Shown piece after piece: positions 34,286-42,852 of a DNA stretch of 64,000 nt. A model generated the notes under the pieces. That model searched no databases and had not been told where the DNA came from. It was given only the letters and a program-made list of their open reading frames with translations. Each line of letters begins with the position of its first letter. The first letter of the stretch is position 1. Source of the DNA: JBGTGT01 sp051439375 (lineage in GTDB: Bacteria > Cyanobacteriota > Cyanobacteriia > Cyanobacteriales > Microcystaceae); NCBI GenBank assembly GCA_051439375.1, contig JBFRWB010000192.1, positions 1 through 64,000 on the forward strand. The letters run 5' to 3'. The translations under genes were made by a program, and so were the position numbers.

Positions 34286-35062
34286 TCAACTCAAAAATTT
34301 GACCTTTAAATCCTGATAAAACTCATCTTGGGATAAAGAAACCTTAGACTGGGAAGATAAAAGTAATAAAGCCCAAAAAACCCCCACCTTATCAGGAGAT
34401 TGATCTTCTTTTAACGGGGTATGGAGTTGATGCCATACTTGCAATAAATTCTCTAACTCTAGCCATTCTTGATCTTTGAGCGTTTGCACAATTTGTTCTC
34501 GGAAAAAGGTGTCCAATTGACCCGCTAGTTCTGTTAAATTTTCTTGGTGTGCTAGTTGGGTAATAGTATTTAACGCTTCTTGACGGGTATAACTACGAGA
34601 AGTTGTTTTTTTAGGGCGTTTAACCGTAACTTTCTCAAATTCTGTCGCAATCTCTTCAATTTGAGTAATCAACTCCTGTAAAGTGACTCGACGCTTACGA
34701 GGGGGAGGGGCTGCGGTACGTCGTCGAATTTGCTTTTCTAAAACCACTGGAGATGCAGTATTAAAATCATTCTCTGCGATTTCCTCAGTTGTTAAGGGAA
34801 ATTCTTCTTCTTCTGGTTCTTCTGCTACTAATTCTAAAGTATCTGCCTTAAAACGAACTAACATAGAAGCCCATAAAAAAGCCTGTCCCGATCGCGGTAG
34901 ATGGCTATATTCATAGGAATCTTCTAAACTGTTAGAAATGCCTAATTCTGCCAAAAAACGGTCAATGACATCAATCACTTGCACATCCCACGGATCAATT
35001 TCTCCGCTTTGTGCCATGTCAATCAAAACAGCGATCGCTTCTTGGGCAGAGGATGACAGCAT
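34286..35062 (-). CDS. scpA: Segregation and condensation protein A
   Basis: Kleisin subunit that bridges the SMC heads in bacterial condensin and helps chromosome compaction. 258 residues. The N-terminal kleisin domain is clear (AIAVLIDMAQSGEIDPWDVQ, VIDRFLAELG, FLWASMLVRFKADTLEL); an acidic linker follows, and the C-terminal winged-helix region contains FWALLLLSSQSKVSLSQDEF. Cyanobacterial ScpA has this shortened form. scpB is not adjacent. The divergent pdxH gene starts 31 bases away. Confidence 0.9.
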   Translation of the reverse strand: MLSSSAQEAIAVLIDMAQSGEIDPWDVQVIDVIDRFLAELGISNSLEDSYEYSHLPRSGQAFLWASMLVRFKADTLELVAEEPEEEEFPLTTEEIAENDFNTASPVVLEKQIRRRTAAPPPRKRRVTLQELITQIEEIATEFEKVTVKRPKKTTSRSYTRQEALNTITQLAHQENLTELAGQLDTFFREQIVQTLKDQEWLELENLLQVWHQLHTPLKEDQSPDKVGVFWALLLLSSQSKVSLSQDEFYQDLKVKFLS

Positions 35063-35093
35063 AATAATCGATTAAAATGGTAAAAATACAACA

Positions 35094-35738
35094 ATGAACC
35101 TTTCTATTAGCGACTTAAGAGAAAATTACACCCAATCGGGTTTATTAGAGTCAGACGCATTATCAGATCCCTTTGCACAGTTTCGACGTTGGTTTGAGGA
35201 AGCGGTTTCTGCTAATTTATTAGAACCCAATGCCATGACTCTTGCAACTGTTACCCCAGAAGGTCGGCCGATGGCAAGAGTGGTACTCCTCAAAGGCTTT
35301 GATACTAGGGGGTTTGTCTTTTATACTAACTATGATAGTGCCAAGGGCAAACAATTGACCGCTACCCCTTGGGCTTCTTTGGTGTTTTGGTGGGGTAAGT
35401 TAGAAAGACAAGTTCGCATCGAAGGAAAGGTTGAGAAGGTTGCTTCCCAAGAATCAGATGATTATTTCCACAGTCGGCCATTAGCTTCCCAATTAGGGGC
35501 TTGGGCTTCTCCTCAAAGTAAAGTAATTGAAAGTCGGGATGTGTTAGAGAAAGAATTAGAACAATTAAAAAGCGAATATAAAGATAAAAGTCCGAATCGT
35601 CCTGAAAATTGGGGAGGCTTCCGAGTCATTCCCCATCAAATCGAATTTTGGCAAGGTCGTCCTAGTCGTCTCCACGATCGCTTATGTTATTATCAGCAAC
35701 CTGATGGATCTTGGCAACGGCAACGGTTAGCCCCTTGA
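35094..35738 (+). CDS. pdxH: Pyridoxamine 5'-phosphate oxidase
   Basis: FMN enzyme that makes pyridoxal 5'-phosphate from PNP/PMP, using oxygen. 214 residues, the family norm. FMN- and substrate-binding motifs are present: MTLATVTPEGRPMARVVLLK, FVFYTNYDSAKGKQL, LVFWWGKLERQVRIEG, QLGAWASPQS, and the C-terminal WQGRPSRLHDRLCY ending RQRLAP. It starts with MNLSISDLRENYTQSGL, a standard N-terminus. Divergent from scpA. Confidence 0.96.
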   Translation: MNLSISDLRENYTQSGLLESDALSDPFAQFRRWFEEAVSANLLEPNAMTLATVTPEGRPMARVVLLKGFDTRGFVFYTNYDSAKGKQLTATPWASLVFWWGKLERQVRIEGKVEKVASQESDDYFHSRPLASQLGAWASPQSKVIESRDVLEKELEQLKSEYKDKSPNRPENWGGFRVIPHQIEFWQGRPSRLHDRLCYYQQPDGSWQRQRLAP

Positions 35739-36323
35739 AAAACTATGAATTATGAATTTTCGCAGTTCAGGTGACTCCTACCCTTAAAATATTCTCTAGT
35801 AATAAAAAAAATCCTAGAATCAAGATGAATATTCTATTTCCTCCCACTGAAAAAGCTTATCTAATGTGAAAAAAAATAGAAAAACAATGAAATTCTTGAT
35901 AGATGAGGATTTATCTCCTCAAATTGCCCAATATTTGTGTCATCATTACAAGCAATAGAAGCAGAACAAGATATGATCAACCGTGTACTTTATATCTCGA
36001 TCAAAGGAACAAAAGTATTTAAAGAGTTTCCCTAAAGTCCCCTTAAGAAAAAGAGATACTTTCCTTGTATTTACGCAAAAATTCATTTTCCTTAATCAAG
36101 TTATGTAAACAATTTTCTTTTTTGTTAGGCTTCATTTTTTTCTACTTAAAAATGTGAAAGTCTTTCCTGATAAAGAATTCAGACATCAAAAAAGGGAAAC
36201 CCCAACCCCAAAAATCAAAGGGGTGAAAAAAATTTTTGAAAGTAGGTGATATGAAAATTGATCGGGGTGGGTAAGTTATCTTCAGCGAAAAACAAATCAC
36301 TCCTACCGCAAGGAAGAACTATC
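35739..36323. other. 585-base gap with toxin-like remnant
   Basis: Contains a truncated DUF5615-like frame (35887-35958) followed by a second short open remnant to about 36034. A CCCC/GGGG hairpin lies at 36206-36223. The leader of the pilin gene takes up the last part. Confidence 0.5.
35887..35958 (+). pseudogene. Truncated DUF5615 (PIN-like toxin) gene
   Basis: Codes MKFLIDEDLSPQIAQYLCHH YKQ and then stops. The opening matches the start of DUF5615/Mut7-C PIN-like proteins, which are normally ~110 residues and often the toxin of a toxin-antitoxin pair. Only the first strand-helix with the catalytic Asp pair is left, so it is a remnant. Confidence 0.55.
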
Positions 36324-36890
36324 ATGAACAGTCAATTCAAACTCAATCTACTCAACACTCTCTCCAACAAAAAATCTAACAAAGGTTTCACCTTAATTGA
36401 ATTATTAGTTGTTGTCATCATCATCGGTGTACTTGCTGCGATTGCTCTTCCCAACTTATTAGGACAGGTTGGTAAAGCACGGGAATCTGAAGCAAAATCC
36501 ATCATTGGTGCATTAAACCGCGCTCAACAAGCTTACTACACTGAATGGTCTCAATTTGCACCGGCAGGCAACGCACCCTCTGTTGATTTAGAAGTTCCTA
36601 CTGGAAATGAAAAATACTATGATCAAATTTATCTTCCTGCACTAGGTGTTCAAACCGCACGTAACGAACAAAATGACCGAGACAACACACGGGATTATGT
36701 CGGCGGTACTCAATATGACCAAACACTACGGACATTCGCTACTATCGTTATCCGCTTGAACGAAGATGAGGATATTGGTGCAGATGGTGCAAACTTTGCT
36801 ACCTACATAGAAAATGCAGGTACTGTAGCTGATGCTGCTGCTACTGGAATGTCAATTCCTGCTGGTGCAAATGCTAAAACTGTACGATAA
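36324..36890 (+). CDS. Type IV pilin (PilA-like)
   Basis: Major-pilin-type protein, 188 residues from the ATG at 36324, chosen because AAGGAAG lies ten bases before it and because this gives a ~26-residue leader ending in KSNKG. The prepilin peptidase site is Gly/Phe in KGFTLIELL, with the conserved Glu5, followed by the hydrophobic helix VVVIIIGVLAAIALPNLL. The C-terminal region is a variable head with many Asp and Asn and no cysteines. Expected in type IV pili for motility and DNA uptake. Monocistronic, with a strong terminator. Confidence 0.92.
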   Translation: MNSQFKLNLLNTLSNKKSNKGFTLIELLVVVIIIGVLAAIALPNLLGQVGKARESEAKSIIGALNRAQQAYYTEWSQFAPAGNAPSVDLEVPTGNEKYYDQIYLPALGVQTARNEQNDRDNTRDYVGGTQYDQTLRTFATIVIRLNEDEDIGADGANFATYIENAGTVADAAATGMSIPAGANAKTVR

Positions 36891-36926
36891 TCCCTCAGAC
36901 TTATATCTCATTGCTTAAGGAATTTG

Positions 36927-36958
36927 GGTGGAGAAGGTTGCTTCTCCACCTTCATTTT
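36927..36958 (+). terminator. Strong terminator of the pilin gene
   Basis: Ten-base perfect stem GGTGGAGAAG / CTTCTCCACC with loop GTTG, then TTCATTTT. Confidence 0.9.
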
Positions 36959-37092
36959 GTGTGTGTATTTCCGTATCAATTAATCCATAAAATCAAATTG
37001 TATGAAAATCAGATTTAAACCGCATTCGAGAGTATATTCATAATAGGGAAATCATCTGATACACTAAAGCAACTAAAAAGATTATCTTACTT

Positions 37093-37920
37093 ATGCCTGA
37101 TTTTAACTCAGAGTCGGTGAACGAAGCTCCTAACTACACCTTAGAACAAGCCTTGCATCAGATCCAACAATTAGATGATCCAAGCGCACGTTATTATGCA
37201 GCATGGTGGCTAGGGCGTTTTCGTATTGATTCACAAGAGGCGTTAAATGGATTATTAGAAGCATTAACCGATGAAAGCGATCGCTCTTCTGACGGTGGTT
37301 ATCCCTTGCGACGGAATGCAGCAAAAGCGTTAGGAAAATTAGGGAATTTAAAAGCAGTTGAACCGCTTATTGTAGCTTTGGACTGTGAAGATTATTATGT
37401 CAGAGAGTCAGTGGCACAAGCATTAGAAATGTTGGAAGATAAAAGGGGAATTACTCCCTTAATGAACCTTTTAGAAGGGGGAGTGGAAAAAGCACAGATG
37501 GTGGAGGGAACACCCCATTTAGTCCAACCCTATGAGGCAATTATAGAAGCATTAGGAACATTAAAAGCAACGGAGGCTATTCCTTTAATTCAACCTTTTT
37601 TAAACCATTTTGTGCCAAAGGTTCAATACGCCGCAGCCAGAGCTTTGTACCAATTAACAAGAGATAAAAAATATGGCGAAATATTAGTTGAAGCCTTAAA
37701 TGGAGAGCAATTACAATTGCGTCGCTCCGCTTTAATGGATTTAGGCGCAAGTGGTTATTTAGTAGGGGCAGAAGCGATCGCTCAAACTTTAGCCGAAAAT
37801 AGTTTAAAATTGGTCGCTTTAAAGGGGTTATTAGAATCAGATTTAAAATATCATCCGCTAGAGAATGGGTTAACCCCCGAAAGTCTCAACATTATGGAAC
37901 TTATGGATAATTTGTTATAA
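37093..37920 (+). CDS. cpcE: Phycocyanin alpha-subunit phycocyanobilin lyase, CpcE subunit
   Basis: HEAT-repeat protein of 275 residues that, with CpcF, attaches phycocyanobilin to Cys84 of CpcA. CpcE hallmarks are the segment ARYYAAWWLGRFRI near residue 33 and the series of PBS-lyase HEAT repeats (PLRRNAAKALGKLGNLKAVE, YYVRESVAQALEMLEDKRGI, VQYAAARALYQL). It lies 12 kb from cpcBACD and on the opposite strand; cpcF is not next to it and is not in the window. Short and long HEAT proteins are similar, so a related lyase subunit is the main alternative. Confidence 0.85.
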   Translation: MPDFNSESVNEAPNYTLEQALHQIQQLDDPSARYYAAWWLGRFRIDSQEALNGLLEALTDESDRSSDGGYPLRRNAAKALGKLGNLKAVEPLIVALDCEDYYVRESVAQALEMLEDKRGITPLMNLLEGGVEKAQMVEGTPHLVQPYEAIIEALGTLKATEAIPLIQPFLNHFVPKVQYAAARALYQLTRDKKYGEILVEALNGEQLQLRRSALMDLGASGYLVGAEAIAQTLAENSLKLVALKGLLESDLKYHPLENGLTPESLNIMELMDNLL

Positions 37921-38374
37921 ACATTTGTCGAGTAAATCTAAGCTTAGTAAATGACGTGGAGAACTTTACTGTTTTTTTGAAATTAAACACAGTAGCCCAC
38001 AGTGAAAGCTCTTAGCGTATTTCTACAATAAATTTCGTAGCATGGTCTTGTCAAGCCGATTCTTTCGTTATTTCCTCCCTTTTAAATTTCATGATTTTGT
38101 CATATTTTCGGCTTATTTTCCCAAATTTGCTAGGCACTAAAAATATCAAATACAAATATGTGCTTATTTTTTATATAAATTATTATTATAAATAACCCTT
38201 GATGATTAATTGGGTTTAAAACCGCTTCTTTCGTTTTCCACTGATTTTTATCATAAAAAAATGTCAATTTTATCCCACTCATACTAATAAGAATTAACGA
38301 TTTCTTAGGGTTTGTTCCCATTTATAGTTGTTATCATAGATAAGTGGGATGAATCGTTTGATAGGGGATTTGTG
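37921..38374. other. AT-rich gap before nfeD
   Basis: 454 bases. A 63-codon minus-strand frame in it has no protein-like features. Nothing else is recognised. Confidence 0.5.
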
Positions 38375-38893
38375 ATGGAACAAATTTTAAGAGAATTTCC
38401 TTTAATAGCTGGGACAGGAGGAACATCATTTGTTTATACTCTGAGTCCTTCATTTATTTGGCTTATTGTAGGTATGATTCTTTGTGCAATGGAATTAGCC
38501 CTACCCACTGCCTTTGTCGCCTTCATGATGGGACTTAGTGCGATCGCTGTAGGCATCATTGCCTTAATCTTACCGAGTATTAAGCTTCAGCTTGTCCTTT
38601 GGCTTTTAGTATCAACTTTTTCGATTGTTTTCTCCCGTCGTTGGCTAACACCTCAACGTAAAGGATCAATGATTAGGGATGCACAAGAAGGAACAACCCT
38701 GACTGAAATTGAGGCAGGAGAAGCAGGAAGAGTTCTTTATGAAGGGAATTCTTGGCGGGCAATTTGTGCCGACGACAAAGCAGCGATCGCAGCGAATCAA
38801 ACTGTCTATGTTGTTAAACGCACAGGTAACACTTTAATTGTCCTTCCCGAAAACTTTTCGTCCTTCTCATCTGAGCATCAACATTTTGAATAA
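38375..38893 (+). CDS. NfeD-like membrane protein
   Basis: 172 residues from the ATG at 38375; upstream ATG at 38312 would add an untypical stretch. Two or three membrane helices at about 28-90 (FIWLIVGMILCAMELALPTA, FVAFMMGLSAIAVGIIALIL, LVLWLLVSTFSIVF) are followed by the C-terminal OB-fold NfeD domain (EAGEAGRVLYEGNSWRAICA, VYVVKRTGNTLIVLP). NfeD proteins are encoded with SPFH/stomatin proteins and act with them in membrane microdomains; the SPFH gene follows after 33 bases. Confidence 0.9.
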   Translation: MEQILREFPLIAGTGGTSFVYTLSPSFIWLIVGMILCAMELALPTAFVAFMMGLSAIAVGIIALILPSIKLQLVLWLLVSTFSIVFSRRWLTPQRKGSMIRDAQEGTTLTEIEAGEAGRVLYEGNSWRAICADDKAAIAANQTVYVVKRTGNTLIVLPENFSSFSSEHQHFE

Positions 38894-38926
38894 AACTAAA
38901 TTAACATTCTCTTGGAGGTTGTCAAA

Positions 38927-39898
38927 ATGGGTAACATTTTCTTTTTCATTATCGTTATCTTAGGAGGATCAACCCTCTTCGGTACAGTTAAGATTGTCAA
39001 CGAAAAAAATGAATACTTAGTAGAAAGACTAGGGAGTTATAATAAAAAATTAAGCCCCGGTTTGAATTTTATTGTTCCTTTTTTTGATAAAGTTGTTTAT
39101 CAAGAAACGACACGAGAAAAAGTCTTAGATATTCCCCCTCAATCTTGTATCACTAAAGATAATGTATCAATCACTGTCGATGCCGTCGTTTATTGGCGCA
39201 TTATGGATATGGAAAAAGCTTACTATAAAGTGGAAAATTTAAAATCGGCGATGGTGAATTTAGTATTAACCCAAATTCGTGCAGAAATCGGTAAACTCGA
39301 ATTGGATCAAACCTTTACCGCACGAACTGAAATCAATGAAATTCTCCTGCGAGAATTAGATATTGCCACCGATCCATGGGGGGTTAAAGTGACAAGGGTA
39401 GAACTAAGAGATATTATGCCCTCAAAAGCGGTACAAGATTCAATGGAATTACAGATGGCTGCTGAACGGAAAAAACGGGCGGCTATTCTGACCTCAGAAG
39501 GGGAAAGAGACTCGGCTATTAACTCAGCACAAGGGAAGGCAGAAGCGAGGGTATTAGATGCGGAAGCCATGAAAAAAGCAGCCATTCTTAAAGCAGAAGC
39601 AGATAAGCAACAGCAGGTGTTAAAAGCCCAAGCAACGGCTGAAGCATTAAATATTATTGTGCAGAGACTTCAAAGTGATCCCAAAGCCCGTGAAGCCTTA
39701 CAATTTCTATTAACCCAACAGTATTTAACCATGGGTGAAACCATTGGTCGTAGTGAAAGTAGTAAGGTGATGTTTATGGATCCTCGCAGCATTGTTTCTA
39801 CCTTAGAAGGAATGCGATCGGTTATGGGTAATAGCAATGGTGATTACAGTGAGTTAGAACAGGCATTAGAAAAAATTGATCATCATTCAGCCCGTTAG
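38927..39898 (+). CDS. SPFH/Band 7 (stomatin-like) membrane protein
   Basis: 323 residues from the ATG at 38927, which is preceded by TTGGAGGT at the right distance; the ATG 15 bases earlier lies within the ribosome-binding region. One N-terminal membrane helix (IFFFIIVILGGSTLFG), the SPFH domain (EYLVERLGSYNKKLSPGLNF, VPFFDKVVY, NVSITVDAVVYWRI, WGVKVTRVELRDI), an Ala/Glu-rich coiled coil (~175-235) and a flexible tail. It is a QmcA/stomatin-type scaffold partner for NfeD. Together they form a two-gene operon ending near the 39935 hairpin. Confidence 0.93.
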   Translation: MGNIFFFIIVILGGSTLFGTVKIVNEKNEYLVERLGSYNKKLSPGLNFIVPFFDKVVYQETTREKVLDIPPQSCITKDNVSITVDAVVYWRIMDMEKAYYKVENLKSAMVNLVLTQIRAEIGKLELDQTFTARTEINEILLRELDIATDPWGVKVTRVELRDIMPSKAVQDSMELQMAAERKKRAAILTSEGERDSAINSAQGKAEARVLDAEAMKKAAILKAEADKQQQVLKAQATAEALNIIVQRLQSDPKAREALQFLLTQQYLTMGETIGRSESSKVMFMDPRSIVSTLEGMRSVMGNSNGDYSELEQALEKIDHHSAR

Positions 39899-39934
39899 TT
39901 CTAATACCAAATCTGAGGTTAGTCCTCTGTGTTT

Positions 39935-39962
39935 GTAGAGATGTTGCACGCAGCATCTCTAC
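39935..39962 (+). repeat. GTAGAGATG palindromic repeat / possible terminator
   Basis: GTAGAGATG and CATCTCTAC pair around a 10-base loop, then TGTTTTAT. Dispersed palindromes of this GTAGAGACG type are common in cyanobacteria; here it can also end the nfeD-SPFH transcript. Confidence 0.65.
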
Positions 39963-39986
39963 TGTTTTATGGTGAAAGCTTTGTAA

Positions 39987-40009
39987 GCTAAGACGCATTT
40001 AAACTGGGT
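39987..40009 (+). repeat. 23-bp repeat, copy 1
   Basis: Starts GCTAAGACGCATTTAAACTG. An exact inverted copy is at 58464-58486. The AAGACGCATTTAA core resembles the ends of the ISAs1-type element at 52105-53183 (AAGATGCGTTTA). Confidence 0.75.
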
Positions 40010-40116
40010 AAAGCGTAAATTAGGAAACCAACTGTCCAACCCTCCCCCTATATCCCTATCTTCCCATCAACCCCCACAAACCAATTAAGATGCTTAATAG
40101 CTTAAGTCAACCCTAA

Positions 40117-40572
40117 TTAAGATCGAATCATTAAGCCTAAGTTTTCACCCTCGCTAAATCCCCATTTTTCATAAAAAGAGACCATATCTGGACGACAAAA
40201 CAAAAGCAACGCTTCAACATTCTGTAAAGACGGATGCTCAACAATCGTTTTCATTAACAAATTTCCTAATCCTTGTCCTTGATAATATTCATCGACGATG
40301 ACATCAAAAATAACAGCACGATAGCAATAATCTGTTAAAATTCTGGTGAAACCGACTAATTCTTGATTGACTCTCAAAACAATTCCTATTACGATATCGG
40401 ATTGTTCAATCATTTTTTCAATCTCTGTTAATGTGCGAGAGTGACCCCACCACGTTTGCTGATAGAGATGAGTTAAGGCTTGATGCTGAGAAGCATTTAG
40501 GTGATCAATAATCTCAAACATTCCATCAAGTTGATAATTTTGATAACTATATATTAGCATTTGAAGGTTCAC
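40117..40572 (-). CDS. GNAT-family acetyltransferase
   Basis: Acetyl-CoA-dependent N-acetyltransferase-like protein of up to 151 residues. The acetyl-CoA binding strand and loop are visible as VIFDVIVDEYYQGQGLGNLL (Gln-x-x-Gly-x-Gly form), followed by MKTIVEHPSLQNVEALLLFC and FYEKWGFSEGENLGLM. The start is uncertain: ATGs at 40572, 40560 and 40521 are all possible, and the last would begin directly with MFEIIDHLNASQHQAL. Substrate unknown. Convergent with the SPFH gene and divergent from cobO. Confidence 0.85.
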   Translation of the reverse strand: MNLQMLIYSYQNYQLDGMFEIIDHLNASQHQALTHLYQQTWWGHSRTLTEIEKMIEQSDIVIGIVLRVNQELVGFTRILTDYCYRAVIFDVIVDEYYQGQGLGNLLMKTIVEHPSLQNVEALLLFCRPDMVSFYEKWGFSEGENLGLMIRS

Positions 40573-40627
40573 TTTAGTTTATAATCAATAAGAAACAAAT
40601 CCACTTACCTTTATTTTTAGTAAGACC

Positions 40628-41218
40628 ATGACTTATCAACAAAAAATGCAGCGTCGCAAGGAAATTCAAGACCAAAGAGTTGCCCAAGCATCGAAAGAAA
40701 AAGGCTTAATTATTGTTAATACGGGGAATGGAAAAGGAAAAACCACTGCTGCACTCGGAATGGTTATTCGTTCTTTAGGACATGGTTATAAAGTTGCGAT
40801 TATTCAATTTATTAAAGGGGCATGGGAACCAGCAGAAAAAGCCGTTTTAGAACAATGGCCACAGCAATTGATATTTCGGGCCATGGGGGAAGGGTTTACT
40901 TGGGAAACTCAGGATAAGGAAAGGGATCTAGAAAAAGCAAATGAGGCATGGAAAACAGCCTTAGACTACATTAAAAATCCTGAGTTTAAATTAGTTTTAC
41001 TCGATGAAGTGAATGTGGCTTTAAAATTGGGCTATTTAAAGATAGAAGATATCTTAAATGGGTTACAGGAAAAACCAGAAGATTGCCATGTTATCCTAAC
41101 AGGAAGAGGCGCACCGTCTCAATTAATTGAAGCAGCCGATTTAGTAACCGAGATGAAATTAATTAAGCATCCATTTCGTGAACAAGGCGTTAAAGCGCAA
41201 GCCGGAATTGAATATTAG
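40628..41218 (+). CDS. cobO: Cob(I)yrinic acid a,c-diamide adenosyltransferase
   Basis: Adds the 5'-deoxyadenosyl group of ATP to the corrinoid cobalt, in the cytoplasm. 196 residues of the CobA/CobO/BtuR family with the P-loop NTGNGKGKTTAALGMVIRSL (about residues 31-50), IIQFIKGAWEPAE, ATP-site LVLLDEVNVALKLGYL, and HVILTGRGAPSQLIEAAD. The N-terminal basic extension (QQKMQRRKEIQDQRV) is typical. The only other cobalamin gene in the window is cobD at 61656. Confidence 0.94.
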   Translation: MTYQQKMQRRKEIQDQRVAQASKEKGLIIVNTGNGKGKTTAALGMVIRSLGHGYKVAIIQFIKGAWEPAEKAVLEQWPQQLIFRAMGEGFTWETQDKERDLEKANEAWKTALDYIKNPEFKLVLLDEVNVALKLGYLKIEDILNGLQEKPEDCHVILTGRGAPSQLIEAADLVTEMKLIKHPFREQGVKAQAGIEY

Positions 41219-41231
41219 ATTACCTATATTT

Positions 41232-42188
41232 CTAATATCTAACTCTAGGATCTAAAATACCATAGAGCAAGTCAGCGATCGCATTAAAAATCACAATTAA
41301 AATGCCATAAATAAAGGTAATAGCCATCACCACAGGAGTATCATTGCGTTGAATAGAGTCAATTAATAATGCACCAATTCCGGGGACGCGAAAAATTTGC
41401 TCAGTGACTAATGCACCCGTGAAAATAGCAGGAATATCTAATGCAACTAAGGTGGTAACAGGGATCATTGCATTGCGAAGAATATGAACCCTCAAAGTTT
41501 GCCAAGTGGTTAATCCTTTGGCATAGGCTGTTTTAACATATTCATGGGACAATTCATCTATCACAGAAGAACGCATAAATCGCGTTAAGATAGCCATTTG
41601 ATAGATGACTAAAACAGAGATGGGCATAATAGACTGTTTAATCTGTTCAGTGATATTAGCCAAACTATTCATCTCTAAGGTACTATTATAGATAAATGGT
41701 AGCCAATTTAAAGTAACACTGAATAGTAAGATAAATAATAACCCTGTGAAAAAAGTGGGTAAAGAAAAGCCTAAAAAAGCGAACGTTGTTAAAGCTTGAT
41801 CCCAAAAACCATAACGCTTAACAGCTGAAATGATCCCCAAAGGAAAAGCAAATAAGCAACTCAGGATGTAAGCTGTGCCTACAATAAATAAGGTCGTAGG
41901 AAGACGCTGTAAAATCAAATCAAGGACAGGGCTACGACTGGTAAAAGAATAGCCTAAATCTCCTTGAAAAAAGGCAATAACCCATTTAAAATAACGGGTA
42001 TAAATGGGTTGATCTAAGCCAAAGGTTTTACGAAGATTTTCCCTTACCTCTGCAGTAATAGATGGGTTAGACGCAAATTCTCCTAAGGGATCACCGGGGG
42101 CTAAGGCTAAGATAGTAAAGATAATAATACTTATGGCAAGTAGGGTGGGAATTGCCACTAACAACCGCTTAATAATATGCTTTAACAT
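41232..42188 (-). CDS. Peptide/nickel-type ABC transporter permease (DppB-like)
   Basis: Inner-membrane permease of 318 residues with six membrane helices. It starts MLKHIIKRLLVAIPTLLAIS, contains APGDPLGEFASNPSITAE, GLDQPIYTRYFKWV and GDLGYSFTSR, and has the EAA-type ATPase-contact loop EYVKTAYAKGLTTWQTLRVH. The C-terminus (LLYGILDPRVRY) is standard for the DppB/OppB half. The DppC-like permease and ATPases are not adjacent; a substrate-binding lipoprotein of the same transporter class is at 55457. Stop is 14 bases from the cobO stop (convergent). Confidence 0.93.
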   Translation of the reverse strand: MLKHIIKRLLVAIPTLLAISIIIFTILALAPGDPLGEFASNPSITAEVRENLRKTFGLDQPIYTRYFKWVIAFFQGDLGYSFTSRSPVLDLILQRLPTTLFIVGTAYILSCLFAFPLGIISAVKRYGFWDQALTTFAFLGFSLPTFFTGLLFILLFSVTLNWLPFIYNSTLEMNSLANITEQIKQSIMPISVLVIYQMAILTRFMRSSVIDELSHEYVKTAYAKGLTTWQTLRVHILRNAMIPVTTLVALDIPAIFTGALVTEQIFRVPGIGALLIDSIQRNDTPVVMAITFIYGILIVIFNAIADLLYGILDPRVRY

Positions 42189-42227
42189 ATAGATAAATTA
42201 AGGAATTAATAAGATAAAAATCTTGGT

Positions 42228-42617
42228 TTAGGGAACATCTTGACAATCGGCACAGACACCAAAGAATTCTAAGGTATGATAATAAACAGAAAACTTTTGC
42301 CCTTGACACCACTGATTTAATTCTGACTCTAGCGGACAATCTTCAATGGTAATTGAACGACCACAACGAATACAATTCAAATGATGTTCATGGGCATTAT
42401 CAATTAAGCAATAAAAGGATTCACCAGTTGACGAGACTCTCTCTTGAATAATACCATGGTGGTGTAATTTTTTTAAAGCACGATAAATGGTCGCTAAGCC
42501 GATATTTGATCCCATACTGTGCAGTTGAAAATGTAACTGCTGTGCGCTGACTTCTTCATCTACTTGTTTGAGTAAATTTAAGATTTTTTGTTGATGTTTT
42601 GTCGGTTTAATTGTCAT
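42228..42617 (-). CDS. Fur-family metalloregulator, probably Zur
   Basis: DNA-binding repressor of 129 residues. The winged helix has SAQQLHFQLHSMGSNIGLAT followed by IYRALKKLHHHG, the family DNA-recognition helix. Metal sites: EHHLNCIRCGRSI with paired Cys, and CADC near the C-terminus, forming the structural zinc site. The HEHHLNC form and lack of the Fur-specific HDH sequence suggest zinc sensing (Zur), but Fur paralogues are hard to separate by eye. It is 39 bases from the ABC permease gene on the same strand and divergent from the GH3 gene. Confidence 0.88.
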   Translation of the reverse strand: MTIKPTKHQQKILNLLKQVDEEVSAQQLHFQLHSMGSNIGLATIYRALKKLHHHGIIQERVSSTGESFYCLIDNAHEHHLNCIRCGRSITIEDCPLESELNQWCQGQKFSVYYHTLEFFGVCADCQDVP

Positions 42618-42852
42618 GATTTACAAAGTACGATAGTTATCTTTTTGAATTGATAAAAACCATTCTTAAGGTTAAAGCCTTCAGCCTATTCTACTGTATC
42701 ATTAATTCTTTGACAAGAAAATAAAAGATGATTAAAATAAGAAAGTTGGTTTCTGATGAGTTAGCCTTAAGAGTATCACTCTTTTTTATCTTAAAGGACT
42801 GACTATCAACTGACTGAACTAATTTACAATTGATTAATATAAAGCAAACTTT

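Noticed and set aside
34019..34309. 96-codon frame across tRNA-Asn
   Set aside because: Begins at the tRNA and runs through repeat DNA; the tRNA explains the sequence.
38130..38321. 63-codon minus-strand frame before nfeD
   Set aside because: No family features or ribosome-binding site; AT-rich gap.
40560..40640. Search for a cobalamin riboswitch before cobO
   Set aside because: The gap is only 55 bases and shows no B12-box-like sequence.
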